DNA of 64,000 nt from Solidesulfovibrio magneticus RS-1 (GCF_000010665.1 NC_012796.1:1612001-1676000), one strand, 5' to 3'. Counted from the first letter of the stretch, positions 44,024-53,188 are shown. The notes: a model not told the origin generated them from the sequence alone. Made by a program: numbers and translations.

Positions 44024-44101
44024 ATGAACGATGCTTCTTGCAAGATTTGTTTTGGGTCTCAACAGAAAGGTTATGGAAACAAATCTCGCAAAAATGAATG
44101 A
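44024..44101 (+). CDS. 25-residue leader peptide overlapping the primase start
   Basis: AAGGAG stands 9 bases before this ATG. The peptide begins MNDASCKICFGSQQKG and ends at a TGA that overlaps the primase ATG at 44094. The primase itself begins MNDAST, so the leader looks like a frame-shifted partial duplication of the start region. It may couple translation of the primase. Confidence 0.4.
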   Translation: MNDASCKICFGSQQKGYGNKSRKNE

Positions 44102-45479
44102 CGCATCAACAGGACAAGAAAAGACCATTTACTCTTTGGATGACATCGGAAACGCTGTCATGCTCGCCAGTATATTTCAGAACAGAATTCGCTACTGCGA
44201 AGATTTGCGATCGTGGTTGGTTTGGGATGGTAAGCACTTGGCGAAAAACGACGTGACGCTTTGGCGTCATGCTCGGTTGATCGTGCGCATTCGCTTTCAT
44301 CAAGCCAAATCGAAATATAATTTGGTGACGACGAACGGTATCGTGGTGTCGAAGGAAGATGTCTTAAAATGGGCGATAAAGTCTGCTTCTAAGGCCCGCA
44401 TGCAGGCTATGCTTGACGTCGCATCGATATTGCCCCAGATGGCAACAAAATTGAAGGAGTTGGACAAGGATGAGTATTTGTTCAACTGCCAAAATGGAAC
44501 GATTGATCTTAGGACGGGCGAGCTTCGGAAGCATAACTTAAGTGATATGCTTACGCACATTTCTGATGTGTCGTATCGTCCTGATGCACCCTGTCCGGAG
44601 TGGTTGAAGTTTGTTGAGGATATCACGCTTGGGAACTGGCATCTGCAAGAGTATCTCCAGGAAGTATTGGGATACTGTCTTTGTGGATCTGTGAGTGAGC
44701 AGATCATGTTTGTCCTTGTGGGAAAAGGCGCAAACGGTAAGTCGACCTTCTTGAACGCTTTTATCAACGTTTTGGGGACATACGCGAAAACGACGCCTGC
44801 TCATACGTTTGTAAAGTCGGAAAGCCGTGCACTCCGCAATGACTTGGCACGACTCGTGGGCGCTCGTTTCGTTTCGGCCGTAGAGATCAACTCCGGCAAA
44901 AAGCTTGATGAGGCTCTCGTCAAGGGGCTTTCTGGCGGAGACCGCGTAGCCGCTCGGTTTATCGGGAAAGAGTTCTTCGAGTACACCCCACAGGCCAAGT
45001 TCTTCTTGGCTGTGAACGTGTTCCCTGAAGTAAGTGGTGCAGACGATGGAATCTATCGACGACTGCGCGTCATTCCCTTTGATGCAGCATTCGCACCCCA
45101 CCAGATGGACAAAGACAAGCCGGCTAAACTGAAAAAGGAAGCCGAGGGCATTCTGGCGTGGGCTGTCGAAGGCTTCAAACGCTGGTATGAACGCAAAAGT
45201 TTACTCGAGCCCGAAGTGGTCACGGAAGCATCTATGGCTTTTCGTGAGCAAATGGATGCAGTTAGATCGTTTATCGACGACTATTGCATATTAGATCCCG
45301 GGGCGAGTGTCCAGGTGGGCAGTCTGTACGATGCTTACATCGAGTGGGCAAAGCAAAACGCTCTGGAGCCTATGTCGAAGAAGCAGTTTGGAACCCATGT
45401 TGGCCAAAAAGGTTTTACACAGGGGAAGTCTGGTAAGACTAGGTCGTGGAAAGGATTGAAATTTATAGTGATGCCCTAA
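44094..45479 (+). CDS. D5/P4-family primase-helicase
   Basis: From the ATG at 44094 the product has 461 residues (ATGs at 44073 and 44031 extend it). It has a D5_N-type region (FNCQNGTIDLRTGELR, PEWLKFVEDI) and a superfamily 3 helicase near 210 with Walker A GKGANGKS, then FVSAVEINSG and FFLAVNVFPE, ending in a winged-helix region. These proteins unwind and prime DNA for phages and satellites. The N-terminal primase domain is short or absent, so it may act mainly as a helicase. It is probably the main replication protein of E2. Confidence 0.85.
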   Translation: MNDASTGQEKTIYSLDDIGNAVMLASIFQNRIRYCEDLRSWLVWDGKHLAKNDVTLWRHARLIVRIRFHQAKSKYNLVTTNGIVVSKEDVLKWAIKSASKARMQAMLDVASILPQMATKLKELDKDEYLFNCQNGTIDLRTGELRKHNLSDMLTHISDVSYRPDAPCPEWLKFVEDITLGNWHLQEYLQEVLGYCLCGSVSEQIMFVLVGKGANGKSTFLNAFINVLGTYAKTTPAHTFVKSESRALRNDLARLVGARFVSAVEINSGKKLDEALVKGLSGGDRVAARFIGKEFFEYTPQAKFFLAVNVFPEVSGADDGIYRRLRVIPFDAAFAPHQMDKDKPAKLKKEAEGILAWAVEGFKRWYERKSLLEPEVVTEASMAFREQMDAVRSFIDDYCILDPGASVQVGSLYDAYIEWAKQNALEPMSKKQFGTHVGQKGFTQGKSGKTRSWKGLKFIVMP

Positions 45480-45548
45480 ATGGTGTCAGAGTCTGCTCGG
45501 AAAAAAAATTAACATATGATGTCTAGTTCAAGGCATCGTTAAAAACAA

Positions 45549-45576
45549 GACAACCGGGGTTAATTCCCCGGTTGTC
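45549..45576 (+). terminator. hairpin between primase and next gene
   Basis: GACAACCGGGG, TTAATT, CCCCGGTTGTC, then ACTTTT. It is 16 bases upstream of the next ATG. Confidence 0.7.
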
Positions 45577-45592
45577 ACTTTTGGAGCTTTTT

Positions 45593-46324
45593 ATGTCTAA
45601 AACACTTCTTATGTTTGGTGCTATGGGTGAGAATCAAGAGCTTGTAGCTGATTTAAATCCTGCATACGCTAAAGAGTTTTGGAGGATTATTCATTTGATT
45701 TCGAAAACGTTTAACGTTCGGAGTTTTGACATTTGTGGATCGAAGCTCGTCCAATCGGTTGGGCATGGCGCAATTATTGACCTTGATATTAAAAGCATTG
45801 TTGGCTTAAATTTTGATATGAAATTTTCTGCCGACCAGAAAAAGCTTCGCACACTCAAAACTACGACCGGCAACTTTGATCAAATTATTATACATGATAA
45901 ATCAAAAATGAGCTATTGCATTACGGATAATATCAATCTTGATTGGTTAGGTTGCGTAAATGAATCGAGCGAAAAATGGTTGCCTGAGATTTCGCAAATG
46001 AATGTCATGGGGCATCCGATTATACTCAACGATGCCAAAAATCTTAAAACAAGATTTTTGAAGTGTAAGGAGGTTGATTTGTTGTTGTATGACAACCAGC
46101 TTGAACAGGTGACTGATAGCGAGCAGATTGTCAATCTTTCTGGATTAGCTTTGACTATGATGAGGGGCAAGAATCCGGAAATAATACTTTCGTCGAAGTA
46201 TTTCTTGAAGATTGCAGACGATAGCAATGTCGAATTGACTGTGGCTAAAGAAAATGAGTCTTATTGGTTGATTACGCGTTTTAGTCTCGGGTTGGCAAGA
46301 GGAACTCTTTACGAATTGGTGTAA
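45593..46324 (+). CDS. unrecognised E2 protein, possibly clamp-like
   Basis: The ATG at 45593 has GGAG upstream. The 243-residue product is soluble and beta-rich: IIDLDIKSIVGLNFDMKF, FDQIIIHDKSKMSYCITDN, LLLYDNQLEQV, VELTVAKENESYWLI. The alternation recalls the two-domain fold of phage sliding clamps such as T4 gp45, and the setting beside replication genes agrees, but the resemblance is weak. AT-rich. I do not assign a function. Confidence 0.6.
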   Translation: MSKTLLMFGAMGENQELVADLNPAYAKEFWRIIHLISKTFNVRSFDICGSKLVQSVGHGAIIDLDIKSIVGLNFDMKFSADQKKLRTLKTTTGNFDQIIIHDKSKMSYCITDNINLDWLGCVNESSEKWLPEISQMNVMGHPIILNDAKNLKTRFLKCKEVDLLLYDNQLEQVTDSEQIVNLSGLALTMMRGKNPEIILSSKYFLKIADDSNVELTVAKENESYWLITRFSLGLARGTLYELV

Positions 46325-46338
46325 TTTTTAACAATCAG

Positions 46339-46374
46339 CGCAAAGGGGCGTCATTGACGTCCCTTTGCGTTTTT
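46339..46374 (+). terminator. hairpin terminator after the 45.6-kb gene
   Basis: CGCAAAGGG and CCCTTTGCG enclose a CGTCA/TGACG stem; TTTTT follows, and the next gene's ATG is 10 bases further on. Confidence 0.8.
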
Positions 46375-46384
46375 GAGGTTGATA

Positions 46385-47686
46385 ATGCGTTATATTTATG
46401 TAGTGGACTCGGCGGCGGATGATGAACTCGGAAAAGTGATTTCAAAAATTAGTCCAGAATGTCTGTATTCGCTTATTGGTGGATTGAAGCAAAAGCAATT
46501 CGGAATTGATACTCTTTGTAAAGAAGTGTCCAGAATAAATAAATTTCGTTCTAGGATTGTTATTCCATCAAAAGGCGTGCAGTATATGGATTCTGGCGGT
46601 TATTCTATAATTCAGGGTCAAGTGTCTCCTGGTTCAGTCAGGCGGTTTATTAAATGTTATAATGCTTATGTTGAAAATGAAATAGACAACTATGAGCGTG
46701 TGTTTAGTCTTGATATACCGTTTAGCAAAAAATATAGTGCAATTAACACTGTAGATGCAATTTATGAGTTGAATCGGGAGTCTCTCAGCGACTTGCGTGA
46801 GTTGATGGTCAAGTATCCTGATCTTAGAGATAAAGTGTATTTTGTTTGGCACTTTAAAATGAATTCGCAGTATGGGATTTGGAAGAAATTGTATGATGAA
46901 CTCGATTTAAAAAGTTACATCAAAAATAGAGCGATCGGTGGAATGGTTGGAATGCGAGAAGTGACAAAAAAAAGTTTTAGTCCATTTACCCCCATGGCGT
47001 ATAAGTGTCTCATTGATTTTGTGCAAAATAATGAGACAGAAAAGGAATTCAGTCTTCATTTCTTGGGAATGCATATTAATTACGACAGATTTCAAATAGC
47101 CCTCCTTGAAAAGCTGTTTCAAAATTATTTGGGTGATTATGTGTCGGTTAATATGACCTATGATTCAATTAGTTATGCGCAAACAGCTCGTATGGGAAAT
47201 AGTGGGCCAATATATTTGGATAGTAATGATGCTAACCTGTGGTTCGGGAATGTTAAAGATGTTCCAGAAAGAATTTTGCAGAGCGTTTATGGAGATATAA
47301 CGCCACAGATTCTGGAAGAGATAAGGTTGAGAAGTTGTAAGCAAAAGCTTGTAAATTGCAATTCTTTTGCGCCATTGTTTATAAGTAGCAATATTAATGA
47401 AGACAGGGTGTTTGAACGCATAATCGACAAGTATGAAATTGCAAAAATAATTGTTACGTCAAGTTCTTCGTCTGTCGTTGCTTGTAAACTGCGATCTATC
47501 TTGAGCGAAATTGAAGAAAGCTATAAAAGTATGTTTAATCGTGAATTTTTGAAATCGATTGCAGAAAACATTGAAGCGACGATTGTTTTTGATCGGTGGT
47601 TTCGATGTTCTAGAGATTTGATTCAACTTGACGAGCTCATCAAGAGTTTTAATTCTTGGCATGGATTCGCAGATTTGCTGAAGTGA
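46385..47686 (+). CDS. tRNA-guanine transglycosylase-like protein (TGT/DpdA type)
   Basis: The 433-residue AT-rich gene encodes YMDSGGYSIIQG near 65 (compare the DSGGF motif of TGT active sites), RVFSLDIPFS near 105, IGGMVGMREV near 180 (compare GGLAVGE), and SLHFLGMH near 220. These occur in the order expected for a TGT TIM barrel. Phage and island DpdA proteins of this superfamily insert 7-deazaguanine bases into DNA. No queuosine-precursor genes lie nearby, so the host pathway would have to supply the base. The assignment is by motif only; the C-terminal 130 residues are unassigned. Confidence 0.5.
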   Translation: MRYIYVVDSAADDELGKVISKISPECLYSLIGGLKQKQFGIDTLCKEVSRINKFRSRIVIPSKGVQYMDSGGYSIIQGQVSPGSVRRFIKCYNAYVENEIDNYERVFSLDIPFSKKYSAINTVDAIYELNRESLSDLRELMVKYPDLRDKVYFVWHFKMNSQYGIWKKLYDELDLKSYIKNRAIGGMVGMREVTKKSFSPFTPMAYKCLIDFVQNNETEKEFSLHFLGMHINYDRFQIALLEKLFQNYLGDYVSVNMTYDSISYAQTARMGNSGPIYLDSNDANLWFGNVKDVPERILQSVYGDITPQILEEIRLRSCKQKLVNCNSFAPLFISSNINEDRVFERIIDKYEIAKIIVTSSSSSVVACKLRSILSEIEESYKSMFNREFLKSIAENIEATIVFDRWFRCSRDLIQLDELIKSFNSWHGFADLLK

Positions 47687-48416
47687 TTGATTAAATTTGG
47701 CACGTGCCGATTGATTGTGATTCAACAATTTACAATCAGGAAGGGCTTTGGCCCTTCCTGATTTATAGGTGTGTTGCAATCCTCGGTTTGCAAGTCATTG
47801 AGCGTCACCGCACGGACCGGGCAAAGGGTGTCATCCTCGATCGCATCATCCAGGCCGCCGATACAGTCTGAAGACTTTAACCCTGCACCGAGTTGGCTAT
47901 TAGGATCAGGAAACAGGAAAGCGCTTTCAGTTCCTCCTCTGCTCCAACCACATGACGCTGCCGACCCGTTCTGGCCTACCAAAAAATTTATGTCAAAGAT
48001 CGGCATCAATCTGCACTATCTGGCTCGGCTGGTGCAACGGAATCTGTTTAAGCAATGTGTGAGATTCTTGACTCCATTGACCATCGATAAAAACATCAAA
48101 CAAATGTTTTTTACACGGATACATCTGTTAACTTTGCGAAACAGTAATGAACAAGAAATAAGAAATGATAATAAAAAAATCAAGAATTTAAACGTTCTAG
48201 AAATATTTTTTTATTTCACATGACCTTCGAAATGACCACTGCAAAAGGAGAAATCCAATGCCAAAGTAGAACACTAAAAGAAGCACCTCGAGAACTATAG
48301 AACTACCACGCACATCAAAACTACTTGACAGAAAAAATACTCCTACACACTTACTCAACATACAACAAAATGCGCGAGGTAAATTTGCACTCAAACGAAA
48401 CCCAAAAAGGATAATT
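47687..48416. other. 730-bp gap with terminator and gene scraps
   Basis: A terminator lies at 47736-47766. Beyond it a GC-richer stretch (47770-48060) has short coding-like frames on both strands that end quickly, probably a decayed gene. 48100-48410 is AT-rich with no supported gene. Confidence 0.4.
47736..47766 (+). terminator. terminator after the TGT-like gene
   Basis: TCAGGAAGGGC, TTTG, GCCCTTCCTGA, then TTTAT. Confidence 0.85.
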
Positions 48417-49886
48417 ATGGCCACGAAAAATACGTCAAAGCAGACTTCGGCAGAAAATCTTGTCTCGATTATCCAGACTGTAAGTATGTTCAAATCCAAA
48501 ACAGGAATTATATTCGCCTTGCCCAGCGGAAAACCAGCCATTTACCCTGTAGAAGTCGAATCACAAGAATTCACAACCTGGGTCAATAACACATACTTCA
48601 AGAAGTACCACAAGTTCCCTCCCGGATACGAACTCGCCCCAGCAATTAAATACGTCGTATCGGAGACGCCTTTTATACAAGGCACAAATGAAGTCCATCT
48701 CCGTTTCGGACACAACAAGGGGACAGTCTACATCGATTTAGCAAACGAGAACAACGAAGTCGTTGCGATTTCGGATACTGGCTGGGACATCACAGCTAGC
48801 GCACCTGTTTACTTCAAAAAAGTCTCAACACAACTCGCTATCCCGACACCTGAAAAATATGGCGACTATTTGAAACTGGGAGAATTCATCAATATCGACG
48901 ACGACAGCAAGATGGTCCTTCTGAGCACTCTGTGTTCATTGGCCCACGGAAACTACGTTAGACCATTACTTGGTTTAATCGGACCAGAAGGCAGTGGAAA
49001 AACTTCTGCAGCAAGATTCATTAGAACTATGCTTGATCCAAACACGCCACTTGAAACCAGCGTACATACTACTCGAGACCTGATGCTGACTCTTAACAAT
49101 AATGCCATTCCACTCTTAGACAACATTACGAAGTTTACACAAGCAGAAACAGACTCCCTTTGCAAGGCAACCACAGGAACTGGATCACAAGAAAGAAAAT
49201 ATTACACCAACCACGATCTCTTGTCTTTATACTTCCAGCGCACGACGATCTATACCGCCTTGAAATCTCCAACACAAGCGCCAGACTTCTTGGATAGAGC
49301 TCTGGAGTTCGATTTCAATCGTATACCTCACAGCCAGATGAAGTCCGACTCGGACTTACCCGCCGAGTTCGAGAAGCAGCTCCCCAACATTTTAGGCGGG
49401 TTCTACACTACAATATCTGAAGCAATGAAGCTCTTGCCAACAATAAACCTTCCGAAACATGCTCGATGGTGCGACGCGTTTAAGTTAAGCGCCGCAGCAG
49501 CAGAAGTTATTGGATACGGAGCAAATAACTACGCAGAAACATGTCTCGCCATGATCAACGCAAGAAAACAGAAATTCAGTAAGATTGCCAAGAACAATGA
49601 TTCCGTAGACATGATCAAATCTATTTTACGCGAGAATAACAAGTTTACAGGGACAACTTCGAAACTTTGGCAAAAGTTGACATCGTTGACAAACGCTTAC
49701 GAGGTTCCTCCAAAATGGCTTCAGTCTCCTATCGCATTAGGAAAACACCTTGGCACCATTAAAGCCGATCTTGAAGATTCCGGAATCTACTACGATAAAA
49801 AAGTCTGCAAAGAAAGGGTCTATTGTAAGCCTGGAACTTATACAAGCGTCTCCAGTAGAAGTTTCAGACGATCTTCCGGAGATTAA
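48417..49886 (+). CDS. P-loop ATPase of replication-protein type
   Basis: The 489-residue product has a beta-rich N-terminal part (about 20-150, with AISDTGWDITASAPVYF) and an ATPase domain with Walker A GPEGSGKT near 186 and Walker B AIPLLDNI near 230, then RALEFDFNRIP. It resembles ATPases annotated as helicase or primase-like on phages and islands. A C-terminal winged-helix-like part follows (IKADLEDSGIYYDKKVCKERVYCKPG). The last 15 residues look unlike a natural end, and an acidic frame continues in the +1 frame, so a frameshift near 49830 is possible. Confidence 0.7.
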   Translation: MATKNTSKQTSAENLVSIIQTVSMFKSKTGIIFALPSGKPAIYPVEVESQEFTTWVNNTYFKKYHKFPPGYELAPAIKYVVSETPFIQGTNEVHLRFGHNKGTVYIDLANENNEVVAISDTGWDITASAPVYFKKVSTQLAIPTPEKYGDYLKLGEFINIDDDSKMVLLSTLCSLAHGNYVRPLLGLIGPEGSGKTSAARFIRTMLDPNTPLETSVHTTRDLMLTLNNNAIPLLDNITKFTQAETDSLCKATTGTGSQERKYYTNHDLLSLYFQRTTIYTALKSPTQAPDFLDRALEFDFNRIPHSQMKSDSDLPAEFEKQLPNILGGFYTTISEAMKLLPTINLPKHARWCDAFKLSAAAAEVIGYGANNYAETCLAMINARKQKFSKIAKNNDSVDMIKSILRENNKFTGTTSKLWQKLTSLTNAYEVPPKWLQSPIALGKHLGTIKADLEDSGIYYDKKVCKERVYCKPGTYTSVSSRSFRRSSGD

Positions 49887-50061
49887 CTACGACAATTTGT
49901 TCGGAGAGTCTGATCCAGCGAACACAACCATCGACTTTAAGTCTGAAACAACAATGGACGACGACGATCAGGATGAGTTCCATGGACTTGGCATCAACAC
50001 TTCAGAATCAGAGGAAGTAGTCCCCTATCAAGGAGGTTACAAAAGCGTTTTTTCAGACTAA
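49750..50061 (+). CDS. acidic frame overlapping the ATPase 3' end
   Basis: The frame is open across the last 137 bases of the ATPase gene and beyond. From about 49855 it reads VEVSDDLPEINYDNLFGESD and ends in an Asp/Glu-rich tail with YKSVFSD. This could be the true C-terminus of the ATPase, reached by a +1 shift, or a separate small gene. No good Shine-Dalgarno precedes its ATG. Confidence 0.4.
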   Translation: MAPLKPILKIPESTTIKKSAKKGSIVSLELIQASPVEVSDDLPEINYDNLFGESDPANTTIDFKSETTMDDDDQDEFHGLGINTSESEEVVPYQGGYKSVFSD

Positions 50062-50172
50062 TGGTTCTCACTTCAGACTTTTCAGAAAGGATAGATGATT
50101 GCTATCAGTGTACGTGAAGCATCTTCTTAAATTATCCTTATCTGAAAACAACTAGTCTCCTCATTTAAGCCC

Positions 50173-50209
50173 GGGGCAAGGGGTGGTAGCAACACCTTTT
50201 GCCCCATTT
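50173..50209 (+). terminator. terminator after the ATPase and acidic frame
   Basis: GGGGCAA and GGTG pair with CACC and TTGCCCC around a small loop; ATTTG follows, a poor T tract. Confidence 0.65.
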
Positions 50210-50316
50210 GTTTGAAGTACAATCACCAGCAAAGTTGTTTCAATAGGAAAACTACCATTCATCATGAAGTAAAATAGCCAGGACTTGTATGTTTAAAAAG
50301 CAGAAAAGGGTTTACG

Positions 50317-50512
50317 GGGTGGAAGGTGGAGGGTGGAAGGTGTAAAAGTACTGTTTTTATATGTATTATGTAACACAATAATATATTTATATATTTTAAA
50401 ATTATAAACTATATTAGATAGTTATAAAAATTATAACCTATTGAAATAATATAATAATAATTTACATTATAAAAATTTTCATTCTACACCTTGCACCTTC
50501 CACCTTGCACCC
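50317..50512. repeat. 28-bp inverted repeats around an AT-rich core, candidate origin
   Basis: Left arm (50317-50344) and right arm (50485-50512) are complementary at 25 of 28 positions and consist of GGTGGAAGGTG-type repeats. The 140 bp between are almost only A and T. This looks like initiator-binding repeats beside an unwinding region; a small non-autonomous transposon is the alternative. Confidence 0.55.
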
Positions 50513-51085
50513 GCGTTCCCTTTACGACTTCCATTTTTTACCAAAACTTGTCTATGGCAATGAGTTAATTTCAATCTACAATCTTTAAATACATCCCGCT
50601 TGCAAATACCAAGCAGCTTTTAGACATCTTTTCGATTGTCCAAATACAAGTTACTACTTTTACAACCGTAAGTTTACAACATAGCTTTCCAATTTACTCA
50701 AACGAATATTATTTGCTCAATTTTAATAGAGAAATTACCAATATATATTTTTGAACTTCAAAACTTGATATCAAGCAAAATAATGATAACCATATTTTTC
50801 AGGATTAAAGACATGCATCAGTTCAAGATAATAATTTTCAGACATTGCAGACACAATTGTCATGGGAGCCTTGCTAGGTCTTCGTTCTAGCGTTCAATTC
50901 GAACCATATATACTATATGAGGTCAAAAAATAAATTGTCTCGGGATTTACTTCAAACATCGTTCTCATCGAATGCTTTTGAACTCGAGATTATCTAGCTG
51001 GCATATCGTAAGATAGCCAGTGGAGGAGATGAGACCTTAAACCAGCCGGTAATGCTTACTTGAGTATGAAACCAAGGTGGCGCAT

Positions 51086-51436
51086 ATGGCGAACGAGATT
51101 CATGGCAAATCGAAGTTCTATTTACAACCACCATATGTATGCGATTAGGTGTCGGATGGTTTTGTTCTAGATTTGACTAAACCAAGGGAAGTCCATTTGC
51201 AATCGTTCAACCGTAAGGTTAGTGAGAAAACCGAAGTTGCCAATGGATGGCTGCGCATCTGTAAGGGATGCAGAGAGATGTTGATCCATAAACTTACTGA
51301 AAATATTGTCTTGATGAAAATGCTTGAATTCATTCCAACGAACAATTTGCGCGAAAATTACAACAACTTTTTGTCAAGCCATGACTATACTTCAGAAATA
51401 TATCCCAACTATATCAACATCTCTCGGAAAGCCTGA
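51086..51436 (+). pseudogene. frame interrupted by an in-frame amber codon
   Basis: AAGGTGG precedes the ATG at 51086. The frame reads MANEIHGKSKFYLQPPYVCD, then TAG (51146-51148), then continues in the same frame for 95 codons (GTG at 51149) through TEVANGWLRICKGCREM with a CxxC pair. Either the gene is nonsense-mutated, translation restarts at the GTG, or the UAG is read through. No family recognised. Confidence 0.4.
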
Positions 51437-51832
51437 TGCGGGAAAACCGCCCGTCAGGAATTCATGGACGCTTAGAACGGCGACGTTCTTCTCGATCCAA
51501 GAAGAACACTTTGACCAGTGAGCATTAATTGCTTGCTGGCGGAAGTGTTCTATCTGCAATAACTACCACGAAGGCCTAGGAACTCTAGGCCTTCTTTTTC
51601 ACGCAATAATTTTGAAGACCATGGACAATTCAATGGTATAAAAAACATACCGCCATAAAATCTCATTTACTGCGTTTTTCCCAGATTTCTACAGTCAGTT
51701 CCCACTCCACGGCGAAAACCCCGGAAATCGCCGTATAGGGCCAATGCCAGTTTTTGCCCGGCGAAAAGTCGATTTTCCGCTCATATTGTCGATTCCAATA
51801 GAGAAATATACCAATAAACAAAGGAGATTTTC
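51437..51832. other. gap with terminator, no supported gene
   Basis: The terminator at 51570-51599 lies in this stretch; the rest shows no credible frame. Confidence 0.45.
51570..51599 (+). terminator. Rho-independent terminator
   Basis: GAAGGCCTAG, GAACT, CTAGGCCTTC, then TTTTT. Confidence 0.88.
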
Positions 51833-52210
51833 ATGTCAAAGAAAGCTGGTCAGGCAACAAACGACGGAGAAGGACCTTCTGAAAAGAAGAAGGTCGAACC
51901 CAAATACAATCCTTCCATTCTGCGCGAATGCATCCAAAACAACATGGATGCCATCAGCATCATGGAAAAGCTCGGCATTACCCATCGACAAACTTTGAAG
52001 CACTGCGTGCTGAAGTTGATGAGTGACGACAAGACCTACTATGAGGTCAAAGGATTGTATCTCAAGAACTCAAGTCGCCCCCGGGTGAACAAAAAGATGG
52101 AGCTTAAAATCCATCTGAAAAATCTTGATCTTCGAGAACTTGCCGTGGCTGAAGGAGACGAGTTCACTGTCATGGTCGAAAATGAAATGATCATATTGAC
52201 CAAAGTTTGA
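51833..52210 (+). CDS. small putative DNA-binding protein
   Basis: AAAGGAG precedes the ATG. The 125-residue product has a Lys/Glu-rich N-terminus, a helical middle resembling an HTH (SILRECIQNNMDAISIMEKLGITHRQTL), and a C-terminus (LDLRELAVAEGDEFTVMVENEMIILTK) of the kind seen in AbrB/SpoVT swapped-hairpin regulators. It may be the transcriptional regulator of E2. The assignment is tentative. Confidence 0.6.
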   Translation: MSKKAGQATNDGEGPSEKKKVEPKYNPSILRECIQNNMDAISIMEKLGITHRQTLKHCVLKLMSDDKTYYEVKGLYLKNSSRPRVNKKMELKIHLKNLDLRELAVAEGDEFTVMVENEMIILTKV

Positions 52211-52231
52211 CTACTACAATCTCCATCGATG

Positions 52232-52262
52232 AAAGCCACACCTCAGGGTGTGGCTTTTTATT
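52232..52262 (+). terminator. Rho-independent terminator
   Basis: AAAGCCACACC, TCA, GGGTGTGGCTTTTTATTT, just after the AbrB-like gene. Confidence 0.88.
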
Positions 52263-52484
52263 TATGCGAACATCCTTTCTCTCAAACTTCGCTATATTAT
52301 AGAGAAATTATCCATATAGCCAATGTACGTTTCTACATAAAAACGTACTTTCCCCGGCAAAAACCTGATTCGGCGTTAAAATTTAACCCGTTACAGGCTG
52401 CTTGGGAGCCCTAGTCCTGGGCGCTGGCTTTTTAGAAGTCCGACTTCACCCACCTAAACTGCAATAATTGCATTGGAGCAAAAG

Positions 52485-53042
52485 ATGAAGGTCGAACCCA
52501 TTACTGAACCCAAGTCCATTAAGAGCATCAAGAAAATCCTTTCTGACAACCATCGAGACAAATTACTGTTCATCATGGGCATAAACACTGGACTTCGCGT
52601 GCAGGACTTACTTGCGCTTAAAAAGAAGGACGTCAAAGACGTCCAAGTTGGAGAGCGAGTAATCTTGCGCGAAAAGAAGACCGGCAAGGAAAACGTCTTC
52701 ATCATGAACAAGGAGATCAAGATTGCTCTTGACGAGCATCTAACAACAGCAAAGCTAGAGGACAACCACTACTTATTCAAAAGTAGAAAAGGTTCGAACT
52801 ATCCGCTTTCGACATATGCCGTCACCAAGTACGTCAAAGCATGGGCTGAAGCTGTGAATCTCAAAGGAAACTACGGTGCCCATACCTTGCGCAAAACTTG
52901 GTGCTACCACCAGCGCAAGACTTTCGGTGTCTCCTGGGAAGTTTTGGCGAAGCGGCTGAACCATTCCAGCCCGTCGATTACGCGCCGGTACCTCGGTATC
53001 CAGGAGGAGGAGGTGGAGGAGATACTTCTCCATACAATCTAA
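52485..53042 (+). CDS. minimal tyrosine recombinase
   Basis: From the ATG at 52485 (GGAG upstream) the product has 185 residues, a catalytic domain only. The active-site set is NTGLRVQD (Arg), REKKTGKEN (Lys), HTLRKTWCYH (His and Arg), LNHSS (His) and the Tyr in RRYLGI. It lacks an arm-binding domain and so resembles FimB or Xer-like enzymes in size. It lies 400 bp before the full integrase and may resolve dimers or act on a different site. Confidence 0.82.
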   Translation: MKVEPITEPKSIKSIKKILSDNHRDKLLFIMGINTGLRVQDLLALKKKDVKDVQVGERVILREKKTGKENVFIMNKEIKIALDEHLTTAKLEDNHYLFKSRKGSNYPLSTYAVTKYVKAWAEAVNLKGNYGAHTLRKTWCYHQRKTFGVSWEVLAKRLNHSSPSITRRYLGIQEEEVEEILLHTI

Positions 53043-53188
53043 TTAATACAGGGGCCTAGAAAGCCCCTGTATTGATGCATCACTGTAGCGTACGAGGCTA
53101 AACAACGTCTCAACATGTAATGATGATGACTCTGGTATTAATCAGTTAATATTAAATTATGCGTTCTTAGCTGGAGGGTCAGTCATGG

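Larger units (their letters stand above)
50062..51085. other. AT-rich non-coding region
   Basis: It contains a terminator (50173-50209) and an inverted-repeat block described separately (50317-50512). The rest is AT-rich with no supported gene. Confidence 0.5.
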
